From contig DJXA01000198.1 in NCBI GenBank assembly GCA_002449555.1, forward strand, positions 1 through 20,131: a DNA stretch of 20,131 nt, read 5' to 3'. Below, one piece after another: positions 6,980 to 16,281 of this stretch (the first letter of the stretch is position 1; each line of letters opens with the position of its first letter). Made by a program: the position numbers and the translations under genes. Below the pieces are notes generated by a model that saw only the letters and a program-made list of their open reading frames with translations, ran no database searches and had not been told where the DNA came from. The DNA is from Atopobiaceae bacterium UBA7016. GTDB taxonomy: Bacteria; Actinomycetota; Coriobacteriia; Coriobacteriales; Atopobiaceae.

Positions 6980-8007
6980 GAGAGCACTTCCCCCAGAGCC
7001 GCGATGAGCTGCCCGTTCTCGTACGCCGTGCGCACGGCGATGCGATACCAGCACCCGTCGAGGCCTTCGAAGTTGTCGCAGGAGCGAATGAGGATGCCGC
7101 AGCCGAGCAACGCGTCGGCAAGGCCATGTGGGCCGCGGAACAGCAGGTAGTTGGTATCAGAGGGCAGCACCGTCAGGCCCTGCGCCTCAAGCGCCCCGCG
7201 CAACCTCGCCCGTTCCTGCCGAATAAGCCGCAGGCTTTGCTGCAGATATGCCGTGTCGCGCAGGCTTGCCACGCCCGCGAGCTGCGCGGGAACGCTCACC
7301 ACCCAAGGCTGGCCCGCCTCCCACAGGCGCGCCACGAGGGCCTCGTTGGCAGAGAGCGCGTAGCCCACGCGCAGGCCCGCCAACGCGTAGGTCTTGGTAA
7401 GCGCCTTGACGATGACGAGGTTGCAGAACTCGTCCAGTAACGCGTTAGACCGCTCGCCGTCAGAGAGGTCGACGAAGCATTCGTCAAGCACCACGATCGT
7501 GCCCGTCTGTTGCGCCCTGGCGAGAATCCCTCGCAAGACGGACCGTGGCACGCAACGCCCCGTGGGGTTGTTAGGATTGGCAATAAAGACCAGGTCAATG
7601 CCTTTGTGAAGGTTTTCAGCAAACGCCTCAGTCAGCTGAAAGCCCTCGTCGGCACGCAGCCTATGCACCTGCACGGCACAGTCGACCTGCTTGAGTGCCT
7701 GCTCATAGCCCGAGTAGCTCGGAGCGCAGACAAGCGCGCGTTGGGGCCGCAACGCAGCACAGATGCGCGCGAAAGCGTCAGTGGCACCCGCGGTGGGAAC
7801 AACCCACGCCTCCCGCACGCCCTCAAAGCAAGCGATAGCTGCCGCAAGCTCGGCACATGCAGGGTCCGGGTAGCGCTCGAAAGCGTCCACCCAACTCACG
7901 AGCGCCTGACGCGCGGCCGGCGGCATGCCGAGCGGGTTCAGGCTCGCCGAGAAGTCAACCACCCCGGGATGGCGGTAGATGTCTCCGCCGTGCTCAAAGC
8001 GACGCAT
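6976..8007 (-). CDS. cobD: Threonine-phosphate decarboxylase (PLP-dependent, Salmonella CobD type)
   Basis: This 343-residue fold-type I aminotransferase-like enzyme makes (R)-1-amino-2-propanol phosphate from threonine phosphate, the linker that CbiB attaches to cobyric acid. It starts with FEHGGDIYRHPGVVDFSASL, typical of the CobD branch rather than HisC. It continues with NPNNPTG (144-150), Asp175 in VLDECF for the pyridine nitrogen, and Lys205 in ALTKTYALAGLRVGYAL as Schiff-base lysine. Histidinol-phosphate aminotransferase is the main alternative, but the opening motif and the position between cbiB and cbiP favour CobD. The ATG at 8007 has GGGGAGG just upstream and lies one base after the cbiB stop. 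No threonine kinase gene (PduX type) is visible. Confidence 0.92.
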   Translation of the reverse strand: MRRFEHGGDIYRHPGVVDFSASLNPLGMPPAARQALVSWVDAFERYPDPACAELAAAIACFEGVREAWVVPTAGATDAFARICAALRPQRALVCAPSYSGYEQALKQVDCAVQVHRLRADEGFQLTEAFAENLHKGIDLVFIANPNNPTGRCVPRSVLRGILARAQQTGTIVVLDECFVDLSDGERSNALLDEFCNLVIVKALTKTYALAGLRVGYALSANEALVARLWEAGQPWVVSVPAQLAGVASLRDTAYLQQSLRLIRQERARLRGALEAQGLTVLPSDTNYLLFRGPHGLADALLGCGILIRSCDNFEGLDGCWYRIAVRTAYENGQLIAALGEVLS

Positions 8008-8008
8008 G

Positions 8009-8983
8009 CTACCACCTCCCCGTTGCCTGGCCGAGGCCCCACACAAGAAGCACTGCCACCACAAGCGCAGCACCCGCGGTGGCGGCGAGCAGTCGGTTGG
8101 CACGCAGAATGTCTGTGGCCTCAATGGGCCGCAGGTCATCGCCTATGGTGGGCTTCTCCACCACCTTGCCAAAGTAGCTCGACGGACCGGCAAGCATGAC
8201 GCCCAAGGCACCGGCGCAGGCCGCCTCGGGCCAACCAGCGTTAGGCGACGAATGCCGCGCGTGGTCGCGCAGCATGACGCGCCACGCACCCGCACCATCC
8301 AGCCCCACCAGCGGAGCCACAAGGCACATGAGGGCCCCAGTCACGCGCGCCGGCACCCAGTTAAGGATGTCATCCAGCTTCGCGGCACAGGTTCCAAAGG
8401 AGCGATACGCATCGTTTTTATAGCCCACCATCGAGTCCATGGTGTTCGTCGCCTTGTAGAGCACGCCCGCCACCGGGCCGCCCACCGCCATGAAAAGCAG
8501 CGGCGCCACAAAACCGTCGGAGGCGTTCTCTGCCACGGTCTCCACCGCCGCACGGGTGACGCCAGCTTCATCCAGCGCTTGCGTGTCGCGGCCGACGATC
8601 ATCGAGACGGCCTTGCGCGCCGCCTCGAGTCCCTCCTTGGTGAGTGCGTGCCAAACCTTGCGCGCCTCAATGCCCAGCTGCCGTGCGGCGAGCATCTGGT
8701 AGCAGATGAAGGTCTGCACCGCAAAGCCGAGGTAGGGCGAGATGCGCCAGGCCAGCCATAGCACGGCGGTGGTGGCCCCGCACGATACGAGCAGCACCAC
8801 GGCCACCAGCGCAATGCCCGCACGGCGCTCGCCCTGTGGGCTCTGCGGAAACGCACCACGAAGCACCTGCTCTGAGCGCGCGATGAGCGTACCGATGAGC
8901 CGAATGATGTGCGGCATGGCATACGGGTCTCCCAAGAGGGCATCCAGAACGCATGCGAGAAAGAGTGAGGCACACCTGATCAT
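8009..8983 (-). CDS. cbiB: Adenosylcobinamide-phosphate synthase (membrane protein)
   Basis: CbiB attaches aminopropanol (phosphate) to adenosylcobyric acid. The 324-residue integral membrane protein has the family pattern: VLDALLGDP at 12-20, hydrophobic segments near 56-78 and 83-97, the signature AENASDGFVAPLLF (151-164), YKATNTMDSMVGYKN (176-190), KLDDILNWVPAR (202-213), and a final membrane helix (about 297-318). Its ATG overlaps the cbiA stop (ATGA at 8980-8983) and the gene ends one base before cobD. In Pseudomonas nomenclature this gene is called cobD; cbiB is used here to avoid confusion with its neighbour. Confidence 0.95.
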   Translation of the reverse strand: MIRCASLFLACVLDALLGDPYAMPHIIRLIGTLIARSEQVLRGAFPQSPQGERRAGIALVAVVLLVSCGATTAVLWLAWRISPYLGFAVQTFICYQMLAARQLGIEARKVWHALTKEGLEAARKAVSMIVGRDTQALDEAGVTRAAVETVAENASDGFVAPLLFMAVGGPVAGVLYKATNTMDSMVGYKNDAYRSFGTCAAKLDDILNWVPARVTGALMCLVAPLVGLDGAGAWRVMLRDHARHSSPNAGWPEAACAGALGVMLAGPSSYFGKVVEKPTIGDDLRPIEATDILRANRLLAATAGAALVVAVLLVWGLGQATGRW

Positions 8984-10362
8984 GCGTCGCCCCCTTCACC
9001 CGCGGCAAAGGCCGCGCACGCGTCTACGAAGCGCACGGCTGCGTGCGGACATCCGGGCAGGTAGAGATGCGGAAACGCGGCGTACAGCGTCGAGCTCTCA
9101 ACACCGCAGTCCCACCCACGCATGCTCTGAGGCTTTTGCGCATGGAAGGCAGCATCGTCGCGTGTGGTCTGCCAATAATGAAACTCGTGCGCGGGAAGCT
9201 CCTCGCCTTGCCGCGCCAGCAGGCCGTCGCGCTGTGCCGTCAGGGTAACGTAGCCAAACCGGCCGAGCCGCTCGCCCTTTACAGCTCTCCCCGTCAGCAC
9301 CCCAGCCACCGGCCAGGCCGTACCCGAGGAATCCTCCAGCGTCTCGTGCAGGTAGAGGAAGCCACCGCACTCGGCGATGGTCGGCATGCCCGAGGCAATG
9401 GCCGCGCGTATGGAGCCGCGCATGGCTGCGTTCTCGCCGAGCGCACGGGCGTGCAGCTCGGGGTATCCCCCGCCCAGGTAGAGGCCGCACGCGCCTTCGG
9501 GCAGCCGCTCGTCATGCAGCGGCGAGAAGTACGCGATGCGTGCCCCGAGGCGCTTGAGCAGCTCGATACAGTCGTGATAGTAAAAGCTGAACGCCTCGTC
9601 GCGCGCCACGGCGATGATCGGCGCGTCTTTATGCGGAGCGAATACTGGGAGCGGCTCATAGCTCAGCGGCGGCGCGGCCTTCGCAAGCGTCAGCAGCGCG
9701 TCCACATTGAGGCTTTGCTCAAGCGCGTCCGCAACCACGTCCACCCGCTGCTGCAGGTCAGCCACCTCCGCCGCGTCAACCAGGCCAAGGTGGCGGCTCT
9801 CAAGCAAGGCCCCTTCCAGCCGCGGCACATACCCCAGCACGGCGACGCCTGTCTCACGCTCAACCGCGCGCTTGAGCTGCGGATAGTATGCCGGGCTCAC
9901 CCGGTTCAGGATGACGCCCGCCACCTGCGACGGGTTGCGAAACCGCACGAACCCAGCCACCTCGGCCGCCGTCGAAAGCGCCCGCCCGCGCGCATCCACC
10001 ACCAGGACCACAGGCGTCTGGGTCTCGCGCGCAAGCGCATAGGACGAGGCCTCGTCGCTCGTCGCGATGCCATCGTAGAAGCCCATAGCCCCCTCGATGA
10101 CGATGACGTCCGCGCTTCCGCCCTCGGCGAGCAGCGTGCGCACCAGGCCCTCGCCTCCCAGAAAAAGGTCGAGGTTGCGCGAGGGAACGCCCAGTACCCG
10201 CGTGTGGAACGTGGGGTCAAGGTAGTCGGGTCCGCTCTTGCAGGCCTGCACACGCGGGCCCAGCCGCGTCAAGAGGCGTAATAAACCGCAGGTCAACGTG
10301 GTCTTTCCACAGCCGCTCGCCGTGCCTGCAACCATGATGCGAGCGACCGACGCCTCCCTCAT
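8980..10362 (-). CDS. cbiA: Cobyrinate a,c-diamide synthase
   Basis: CbiA (CobB) amidates the a and c carboxyls of cobyrinic acid using glutamine and ATP. The 460-residue protein has the P-loop-like GTASGCGKTT (13-22), KSGPDYLDPTFH (42-53) and EGAMGFYDG (90-98) in the synthetase domain. The glutaminase domain has VARDEAFSFYYHDCIELL (252-269), LYLGGGYPELHA (294-305) and Cys332 in AECGGFLYLHE. The ATG at 10362 overlaps the cbiE stop (ATGA) with AAGGAGG four bases upstream. A GTG five codons earlier would place this ribosome-binding site inside the coding sequence and is rejected. The normal partner enzyme CbiP lies three genes downstream. Confidence 0.95.
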   Translation of the reverse strand: MREASVARIMVAGTASGCGKTTLTCGLLRLLTRLGPRVQACKSGPDYLDPTFHTRVLGVPSRNLDLFLGGEGLVRTLLAEGGSADVIVIEGAMGFYDGIATSDEASSYALARETQTPVVLVVDARGRALSTAAEVAGFVRFRNPSQVAGVILNRVSPAYYPQLKRAVERETGVAVLGYVPRLEGALLESRHLGLVDAAEVADLQQRVDVVADALEQSLNVDALLTLAKAAPPLSYEPLPVFAPHKDAPIIAVARDEAFSFYYHDCIELLKRLGARIAYFSPLHDERLPEGACGLYLGGGYPELHARALGENAAMRGSIRAAIASGMPTIAECGGFLYLHETLEDSSGTAWPVAGVLTGRAVKGERLGRFGYVTLTAQRDGLLARQGEELPAHEFHYWQTTRDDAAFHAQKPQSMRGWDCGVESSTLYAAFPHLYLPGCPHAAVRFVDACAAFAAGEGGDA

Positions 10363-11000
10363 CGCGCCTCCTTGCACGGTGCACCTTCGCGCTCTATCAG
10401 CATGACGGACAGCGCGTCAAAGGAACGCTCTGCAAGCTCTGCGGCCGAGCCCTGCGTGAGGCGCTCATCCTCATAGGAGAGGCGCTCCCCCACCGACACC
10501 CACGCATTGCCCAGACCGTGCGCCGCAAGCTCTGCGCACACGGATGCCACGGACGAATCCCCACCTGTGAGCAAGAACACGCGCACATGCGAGCGGACCA
10601 CCTCCACCACGTCGCAGTCCCGCCCATGAGCAGAGGTGGCGTAGACGTCTTGCCATGTGGTCCGCAGCTGGGCGCACAGATACGAGAGCGACGAGATGCC
10701 GGGAATAACCTGCACGTCAAAGGCATCGAGCATCCCGTAGAGCGAGGTCGCTCCACTGTAGAAGCCCACGTCGCCACTTAAGACCACACTCGCCACGCCC
10801 TCGTCTGAGGCGGCTAGCTCGGCAACGATGTCTTTAGCCGCCACGAGGGCCACCTTGCGCACAGGCAGGCTGCCAAGCGCGTCGAGCAGGCGCCGCGAAC
10901 CGATGACGAGGTCGCTCTGCTGCAGCGCGCGCAATCCGCCGCAGGTCAGCGTGTCGGGGTTGCCCATGCCAAGCCCGATGAGAAAGACCTTAGCAACCAT
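10359..11000 (-). CDS. cbiE: Cobalt-precorrin-7 C5-methyltransferase (CbiE alone, no CbiT domain)
   Basis: The 213-residue protein is a tetrapyrrole (SAM-dependent) methylase with LIGLGMGNPDTLT (7-19) and SGDVGFYSGAT (75-85) in the SAM and substrate cleft. CbiE methylates C5. In many bacteria it is fused to or followed by CbiT, the C15 methylase and decarboxylase. Here the protein ends at the usual CbiE length and the next gene is cbiA, so the CbiT function is missing from the operon. The ATG at 11000 overlaps the end of cbiJ by 11 bases; the 39-residue upstream extension in the same frame is arginine-rich shadow sequence inside cbiJ. Confidence 0.92.
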   Translation of the reverse strand: MVAKVFLIGLGMGNPDTLTCGGLRALQQSDLVIGSRRLLDALGSLPVRKVALVAAKDIVAELAASDEGVASVVLSGDVGFYSGATSLYGMLDAFDVQVIPGISSLSYLCAQLRTTWQDVYATSAHGRDCDVVEVVRSHVRVFLLTGGDSSVASVCAELAAHGLGNAWVSVGERLSYEDERLTQGSAAELAERSFDALSVMLIEREGAPCKEAR

Positions 11001-11748
11001 AGTGCTCCTCCAAAAGGGCCTGAGCCTGCGCAAGCGAAACGCCGCCGTGCTCTTGCGGCCGATCGATGACGATGAGGCGCGCCTGGCAGGCGCGCGCGGC
11101 CGCCACCTTCTCCGCAAAGCCTCCGGAGGAGCCGGACTGCTTAGTGACGAGCACGCGGATATCCAGCTGCCGCATGAGCGCCTCGTTGAGCTCTTGAGAG
11201 AAGGGGCCCTGCATCGCGATAAGGTGGCTGGCGGGAATGCCCAGTTCTAAGGCATGATCCACGGCAGAGGCGAGCGGCAGGATGCGCACGTACAGCCTTT
11301 GCGCAGCGTCCGCCAGCGCCTGCACGTACACCTCAAGGTCCTTGCTGCCCGTGGTCAGAAGCACGTTGCCCTCGGTCTGGGCCAGGAGCGCGGCGGCATC
11401 CTGCGCGTCAGCGACATGCTCTCCGCCCGCGTCGTCAACGCCGTCCTCGCGAAGCACCCGAATGACCGGAAGGCCACATGCGCTACCGAGGTCTGCCACG
11501 CTCTGCGTGATATGTTGCGCATACGGATGTGTGGCGTCGACAATGCAGCAGAAGTCATGCTCGCCCACAAGCCGCAGCTTCTCTTGTCCCGAAAGCGGCC
11601 CCTGCAGGCACGTGACGTTGCTTCCCGCAGGCAGAAGGCTCGCGCCATAGTCGGTTGCCACGCACGCAACCACGTGGCAGCCTCGCGCGTCAAGCCATTC
11701 CACCAGCTGGCGCCCCTCGATGGTACCGGCAAAGACCAAGACCTCCAT
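10990..11748 (-). CDS. cbiJ: Cobalt-precorrin-6A reductase
   Basis: CbiJ (CobK) reduces a ring double bond of cobalt-precorrin-6A with a pyridine nucleotide. The 252-residue protein opens with MEVLVFAGTIEGRQL, the family's nucleotide-binding start. It has DATHPYAQ (71-78), the RVLR segment, LLTTGSKDLEVY, a GPFSQELN loop and VTKQSGSSGGFAEK near the end, all in the expected order. The ATG at 11748 shares its first base with the cbiH stop (TGATG) and has GGGAGG seven bases upstream. A GTG five codons earlier contains that ribosome-binding site and is rejected. Confidence 0.94.
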   Translation of the reverse strand: MEVLVFAGTIEGRQLVEWLDARGCHVVACVATDYGASLLPAGSNVTCLQGPLSGQEKLRLVGEHDFCCIVDATHPYAQHITQSVADLGSACGLPVIRVLREDGVDDAGGEHVADAQDAAALLAQTEGNVLLTTGSKDLEVYVQALADAAQRLYVRILPLASAVDHALELGIPASHLIAMQGPFSQELNEALMRQLDIRVLVTKQSGSSGGFAEKVAAARACQARLIVIDRPQEHGGVSLAQAQALLEEHYGC

Positions 11749-12482
11749 CAGCGAGCCTCCCACTGGTAGCCGCGCGGCGTCACCATACGGCCATCGATCA
11801 CACGCGTCTGGCTGTTGCCAATGAAGACGCAGGTCAGCATGTCTACCTGCGTATCGCGAAGCTCCGATAGCGTCATGAGGCAGTGCTCCTCACCCGTGCG
11901 ACCGATGTTTCGGACGTACCCGCACACCGTGTTCCCACTCCGGTGCGCAAGCAGCACGTCGCAGGCGCGCGCAAGGTAGTCGCTCCTGCCGTGCGACGAG
12001 GGGTTGTAGAGCGCGATGCAGAAGTCAGCCTCAGCGGCCGCGACCAGCCTGCGTTCGATGACCTCCCAGGGAGTCATGAGGTCAGAGAGCGAGATGGAGC
12101 ACCAGTCGTGCATGAGCGGCGCGCCCAGCACCGCGGCGCCTCCGTTGGCCGCCGTGACTCCGGCGATGACCTCCACCTGCACCCCGGGATATTCGGGCGC
12201 AAGCTCCAGCAGAAGCCCTGCCATCCCGTACACGCCTGGGTCGCCCGAGCAGACCACCGCGACCTTCGAGCCCGCCGCCGCGCGCTCAAGCGCCAGGCGA
12301 CAACGCTCAACCTCGCCACGCATGCCCGTGACCACGAACTCTTTGTGCGGAAACGCGTCGCGAATGAGGTTGACGTAGGTGGTGTAGCCCACGATAACCT
12401 CGGCCTCTTCAAGGGCAGCACGGGCACGCAGCGTCAGGTCGTCGGCACCTCCGGGCCCCAGGCCCACGCAGGTCAGGCTCAT
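11748..12482 (-). CDS. cbiH: Cobalt-factor III / precorrin-3B C17-methyltransferase
   Basis: CbiH methylates C17 and drives ring contraction in the anaerobic pathway, giving the delta-lactone cobalt-precorrin-4 that CbiG opens. The 244-residue protein has the family start VGLGPGGADDLT (6-17), SGDPGVYGMAG (79-89), GVTAANGGAAVLGAPLMHD in the substrate region, and ALYNPSSHGRSDYL. It is the short form, without the C-terminal iron-sulfur or nitrite-reductase-like extension found in some relatives. It overlaps cbiG by ATGA and shares one base with cbiJ. Confidence 0.94.
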   Translation of the reverse strand: MSLTCVGLGPGGADDLTLRARAALEEAEVIVGYTTYVNLIRDAFPHKEFVVTGMRGEVERCRLALERAAAGSKVAVVCSGDPGVYGMAGLLLELAPEYPGVQVEVIAGVTAANGGAAVLGAPLMHDWCSISLSDLMTPWEVIERRLVAAAEADFCIALYNPSSHGRSDYLARACDVLLAHRSGNTVCGYVRNIGRTGEEHCLMTLSELRDTQVDMLTCVFIGNSQTRVIDGRMVTPRGYQWEAR

Positions 12483-13552
12483 GCGTCCTCCCCTCCCGCG
12501 GCGGTCTCAGCACCATCGTCGAAGCTGAGGCGCACCACCTCTGAGGCGAGGGCCACCGTGACGCCGCCCAGCGTCCGCCTTCCAGACAGCAGCTTGCCGC
12601 CACCGGCGCAGGCCGCACGCTCGCACACATTATCGACGCCCACCGTCTGCAGCACAAACGGCGACGAGGAGAAGCTACCAGAAACGCTGGCAAGCTCATC
12701 GGCCGTGTAGGTAATCAGTGGCACCCCGAGCCAATCTGCCAACGTGCGCAGGCCCTCCTCGTCAGCTTTGATGTCAATGGTGGCGAGCGCACCTACAGCC
12801 TCACGCGCCACGTGGGCATGCGTCAGGCTCTCGTCAAGCGCCTCGGCCAGGGCCTCTGCTGACGTCCCGCGGCGGCATCCCAAGCCCACCGTGACGGTGC
12901 GCGGCACCAGCCTGAGCGTGTGGGCAAACGGCCGCTGTCCCAGGTCAAACGATATCGAGATACCCAGCTCGCACGCACCCGCGTCGTCCCAGACGAGGCC
13001 ATCGGGCATCGCGCCGGCAATGGGCCAGTCGCTCCGCAGGCCCACCGTACCGCCTTCCAAGAGATGGGCGGAGATACGCTTAGCCGCATCGCGGTCGCAC
13101 AGAGCAAGGCCCTGTCGCGCCGCCCACTCGTCGACGGCAAAGAGGCCGTTGACGTCGGTAGCCGTGGTGATGACCGGCTCGGCACCGCAGAGCGCGCCGA
13201 TGGTACGGGCCAGCGCGTTCGCGCCTCCCACATGTCCCGAGAGCAGCGCGACGGCATGACGTGCCGCCTCGTCAACGCAGACGACCGCGGGGTCGTGCAG
13301 CTTGTCTTGAACGAAGGGTGCGATGGAGCGCACCGCGATGCCGCAGGCAGAGACAAAGACGAGCGCCTCGCAGTTGGCGAAGGCTTGCTCCGTCCATCCG
13401 GGAAGCGTGTCATAGGCGCGTATGTCTGGCGCCCCCGCGAGGCGCGCAGGGCCTGTGACCTGCATGTCATTGCCACGCGACCGCAATCCGTCCGCAAGTG
13501 AGAGCGCAAGGCGCATCCCACGCTCGGTAAAGGCAACGATTCCTATCCGCAT
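12479..13552 (-). CDS. cbiG: Cobalt-precorrin-5A hydrolase
   Basis: CbiG opens the delta-lactone of cobalt-precorrin-5A and releases acetaldehyde, a step specific to the anaerobic route. Its presence identifies this pathway. The 357-residue protein shows the N-terminal domain with VFVSACGIAVRSIAPF and the conserved ALLSGHVGGANALAR (about 103-117), a central variable part (about 120-220), and the CobE-like C-terminal domain beginning VGLGCRRGTSAEAL (about 224-237) and ending with VGVDNVCERAA. It overlaps the cbiF stop by 10 bases (13543-13552) and cbiH by ATGA. Confidence 0.95.
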   Translation of the reverse strand: MRIGIVAFTERGMRLALSLADGLRSRGNDMQVTGPARLAGAPDIRAYDTLPGWTEQAFANCEALVFVSACGIAVRSIAPFVQDKLHDPAVVCVDEAARHAVALLSGHVGGANALARTIGALCGAEPVITTATDVNGLFAVDEWAARQGLALCDRDAAKRISAHLLEGGTVGLRSDWPIAGAMPDGLVWDDAGACELGISISFDLGQRPFAHTLRLVPRTVTVGLGCRRGTSAEALAEALDESLTHAHVAREAVGALATIDIKADEEGLRTLADWLGVPLITYTADELASVSGSFSSSPFVLQTVGVDNVCERAACAGGGKLLSGRRTLGGVTVALASEVVRLSFDDGAETAAGGEDA

Positions 13553-14313
13553 GTCGCATCACCTTCCGCGTTGCGATACCCGTGGCTGAAGCCCGGGTCA
13601 TAGAGCTTAGAGCGCTCGCCCGCGCCATCGAGCACCGAGCCAACGATGATCATGGCCGTGCGGCCAACCTCGTGCTCGCGAGCGCATGCGGCAAGCGTGC
13701 CAACCGTGCAGCGATACACGGCCTCGTCGGGCCAAGTGGCTCGATAGACAATCGCGGCAGGCGTATCAGCCGCATAGCCACCGGCAAGAAGCTCCTCCTG
13801 TGCCTGCTCGAGAAGGCCCGCCGAGAGAAAGAGCGCCATGGTCGCATGATGTGACGCCAAGAGCCGCAGGCGCTCAAGCTCGGGCACCGGTGTGCGCCCT
13901 TCCGTCCTCGTGATGATGAGCGACTGTGAGACGCCAGGCTGCGTGAGCTCGGTACCAAGGGCCGCAGCCGCACCAAAGAGCGACGAGACGCCCGGAACTA
14001 CCTCGTAGGCAATGCCAAGGCGGTCGAGCTCCGCCATCTGCTCGGCAATCGCCCCATAGAGCGACGGGTCGCCGGTATGCAGGCGGACGCAGTCCTTGCC
14101 TGACTCACTGGCCTCGCGCATGATTGCAACGGTCTCTTCCAGCGTCATGCCGGAGGAATCATGAATCTCGCAATAGGGAGAGCACAGCACGAGCAGCTCG
14201 GGATTGACGAGCGACCCCGCGTAGATGACCACGTCCGCCAGGGTGAGCAACCGCGCGCCCCGCACGGTGATGAGGTCCGGCGCCCCCGGACCAGCGCCCA
14301 CAAAGTGAATCAT
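13543..14313 (-). CDS. cbiF: Cobalt-precorrin-4 C11-methyltransferase
   Basis: CbiF (CobM) methylates C11 of cobalt-precorrin-4. The 256-residue protein has the opening IHFVGAGPGAPDLITVRG, RLHTGDPSLYGAIAEQM (78-93), PGVSSLFGAAAALGTELT, and the diagnostic RTEGRTPVPE near 134-143. Those motifs separate it from other SAM-dependent tetrapyrrole methylases. The ATG at 14313 overlaps the cbiD stop (ATGA). A GTG two codons earlier lies too close to the purine-rich GGGGGAG site to be the better start. Confidence 0.95.
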   Translation of the reverse strand: MIHFVGAGPGAPDLITVRGARLLTLADVVIYAGSLVNPELLVLCSPYCEIHDSSGMTLEETVAIMREASESGKDCVRLHTGDPSLYGAIAEQMAELDRLGIAYEVVPGVSSLFGAAAALGTELTQPGVSQSLIITRTEGRTPVPELERLRLLASHHATMALFLSAGLLEQAQEELLAGGYAADTPAAIVYRATWPDEAVYRCTVGTLAACAREHEVGRTAMIIVGSVLDGAGERSKLYDPGFSHGYRNAEGDATCG

Positions 14314-15464
14314 TGCCACTCCCCCGCTTCCAAACGATGTCGCGCAACCAGGCCGTTCGCGCCGGCCGATGCGCCTAGAAGGCCGTGCTGCTTGGAGAAG
14401 AGCACCACCTCGGTCTGCAGCCGTCCCGCGGCGCGATGCGCCACGTTGCGCTGCAACCTGGCCGTCAGGCTGCGCATCGTTGCCTCAAGCAGGCCGCGCT
14501 CTGCCAGGATATCGAGCATGGCGTCAGTCGTGGCCGCGTCCATGATCAAGGCGACGTCTGCGGCCGAGGCGCCCGCCATGGCCGCATGGGCCGCCATCGT
14601 CTCGGCACGGCCGTCGGCGACGCGCGAATGCAGGTTCATGGCACCACCCGCCACCTTTGCCAGCTTGCCGATGTGGCCCACCAGAAGCAGCGTCTCAAAC
14701 CCCAGAAGCGCCGCCTCGTCAATGGCCGCGCCCAGATAGTTTGAGCAGCTTACCAGATGCTCCTCTGCCAGACCCAGCTCACCCGTGGCAAAGTCATGCC
14801 CATAGTTGCCGGGCACCAGCACGACGTCCTTCGCGCCTGACGCGCGCAGCACCTTCAGTTCCAATTTGATGGAGGCGACCAGCGCCTCCTCACTCATGGG
14901 TCGCACGATGCCGCTTGTGCCCAAGACCGAGATGCCGCCCTCAATGCCCAGCCGCGGATTGAACGTGCGCTCTGTGAGCGCCACGCCGTCCGGAATGGAG
15001 ATGGTTACGGTAAGGCCACCTGCGTAGTCGTGAGCAGCCGCCGCGACACATGCAGCCTCACGGATCATCTGTCGTGGCACCGAGTTGATGGCGGCCGCGC
15101 CCACCGGCTGGTCAAGGCCCGGCTTGGTCACGCGGCCGACGCCAGGCCCGCCATCAATCACCACATCAGCGCCCTCGCAGCGCGCAACACGTGCGAAGAC
15201 CAGGATGCCGTCCGTGATGTCAGGGTCGTCGCCGGCGTCCTTGCGCACGGCACAGCTCGCCCAGGTGTCGCCGCGGTCAGACTCCTCAATCTCAACCACC
15301 ACCGCGATACCCGAAGGGGTTGAGACCTCGACCGAAGGCACCGTGACGTCGGCCAGCAGTAGCTCGGCCGCCGCACGCGTGGCCGCCGCCGCGCAGGTAC
15401 CCGTGGTGTAGCCGCAGCGCAGACGCTTGCCGCCCGCGCTTATGTAGTGTTCAAGCTTACGCAT
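14310..15464 (-). CDS. cbiD: Cobalt-precorrin-5B C1-methyltransferase
   Basis: CbiD methylates C1 in the anaerobic pathway. The 384-residue protein carries the unmistakable start RCGYTTGTCAAAA (16-28), then VITDGILVFARV-like text, GGPGVGRVTKPGL, LGIEGGISVLGTSGIV, PGNYGHDFA, SCSNYLGAA and VGHIGKLAKVAGGAMNLHS, all family blocks in order. The ATG at 15464 has GAGGTG four bases upstream and overlaps the ATPase gene by 8 bases; the longer frame runs back into that ATPase. It begins the biosynthetic part of the operon, directly behind the importer genes. Confidence 0.95.
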   Translation of the reverse strand: MRKLEHYISAGGKRLRCGYTTGTCAAAATRAAAELLLADVTVPSVEVSTPSGIAVVVEIEESDRGDTWASCAVRKDAGDDPDITDGILVFARVARCEGADVVIDGGPGVGRVTKPGLDQPVGAAAINSVPRQMIREAACVAAAAHDYAGGLTVTISIPDGVALTERTFNPRLGIEGGISVLGTSGIVRPMSEEALVASIKLELKVLRASGAKDVVLVPGNYGHDFATGELGLAEEHLVSCSNYLGAAIDEAALLGFETLLLVGHIGKLAKVAGGAMNLHSRVADGRAETMAAHAAMAGASAADVALIMDAATTDAMLDILAERGLLEATMRSLTARLQRNVAHRAAGRLQTEVVLFSKQHGLLGASAGANGLVARHRLEAGEWQ

Positions 15465-16281
15465 CGGCACCTCGATTCTGCCCTGAGGTGCCAGGCAGCG
15501 TGACGTCACCCGTCAGAGCATCGTACGTGCCGGGCTCCAGGTCAAAGAGCGCATCGATGACCGAGGAAACAAAGACCTGCTCAGGCGTGCCTTGCAGCGC
15601 CACCTTTCCTTCCTTGACGCACACGAGCCAGTCCGAGGCGCGCCGCGCCAGCGGAAGCTCATGCAGGGTCATGAGGATGCCCAGTCCCCGCTCGCGGGCC
15701 AGGTGGCGCAGGACGGAGAGGAGCTCTATCTGGTAGCGCACGTCCAGATGGCTCGTGGGCTCGTCCAGCACCAGGGTAGACGGCTCTTGGCAGACCGCAC
15801 GGGCAAGCAGCACCCGCTGGCGCTGCCCGTCAGAGAGCTGCATGAAGTCACGGTCGCGAAGATCCCACACCTGCAGAAGCTCCATGGCCTCGCGCACCTT
15901 CTGCCGGTCCGTCAGCGTGGCTATGCCCAGCCTGCCCGTGTAGGGGTAGCGACCCATCTCGACGATATCCGCGCAGGTCAGAAGCTCGGTTCGCACGCGG
16001 TCGGTCAGCATGACGGAAAGTTCTCGCGAACGCTCGCGCACCGTCACGTCGCGCAGATCCTTACCAGAGAGAAAGACGCACCCGCCAAGGACGTCCAGGT
16101 GCCCTGCGATGGTCTTGAGGATGGTTGACTTGCCGGCGCCGTTGGGGCCGATGAGGGTAACAATCTGACCCTGACACACCTGCAGGGCGATGCCAGCTAC
16201 CAGCGACCGCCCCTCGTAGCCAACCACAAGGTCACGGGTCGTGACCAGAGTTTCATTTGTCAGATCGGCACGTGAATCCAT
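15457..16281 (-). CDS. ATPase of a FecCDE/BtuCD-type ABC importer
   Basis: The 274-residue protein is a complete ABC ATPase: Walker A GPNGAGKST (45-53), signature LSDGQRQRV (149-157), Walker B LVLDEP (170-175), D-loop SHLD (177-180) and switch His207. It belongs to the branch serving iron-siderophore, haem and vitamin B12 importers, whose homologues have the phrase VEMGRYPYTGRLG. Two copies would drive the permease encoded upstream. The substrate cannot be read from the ATPase. Its ATG at 16281 shares one base with the permease stop (TGATG); a much longer frame upstream is a shadow of the permease gene. Confidence 0.94.
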   Translation of the reverse strand: MDSRADLTNETLVTTRDLVVGYEGRSLVAGIALQVCQGQIVTLIGPNGAGKSTILKTIAGHLDVLGGCVFLSGKDLRDVTVRERSRELSVMLTDRVRTELLTCADIVEMGRYPYTGRLGIATLTDRQKVREAMELLQVWDLRDRDFMQLSDGQRQRVLLARAVCQEPSTLVLDEPTSHLDVRYQIELLSVLRHLARERGLGILMTLHELPLARRASDWLVCVKEGKVALQGTPEQVFVSSVIDALFDLEPGTYDALTGDVTLPGTSGQNRGADA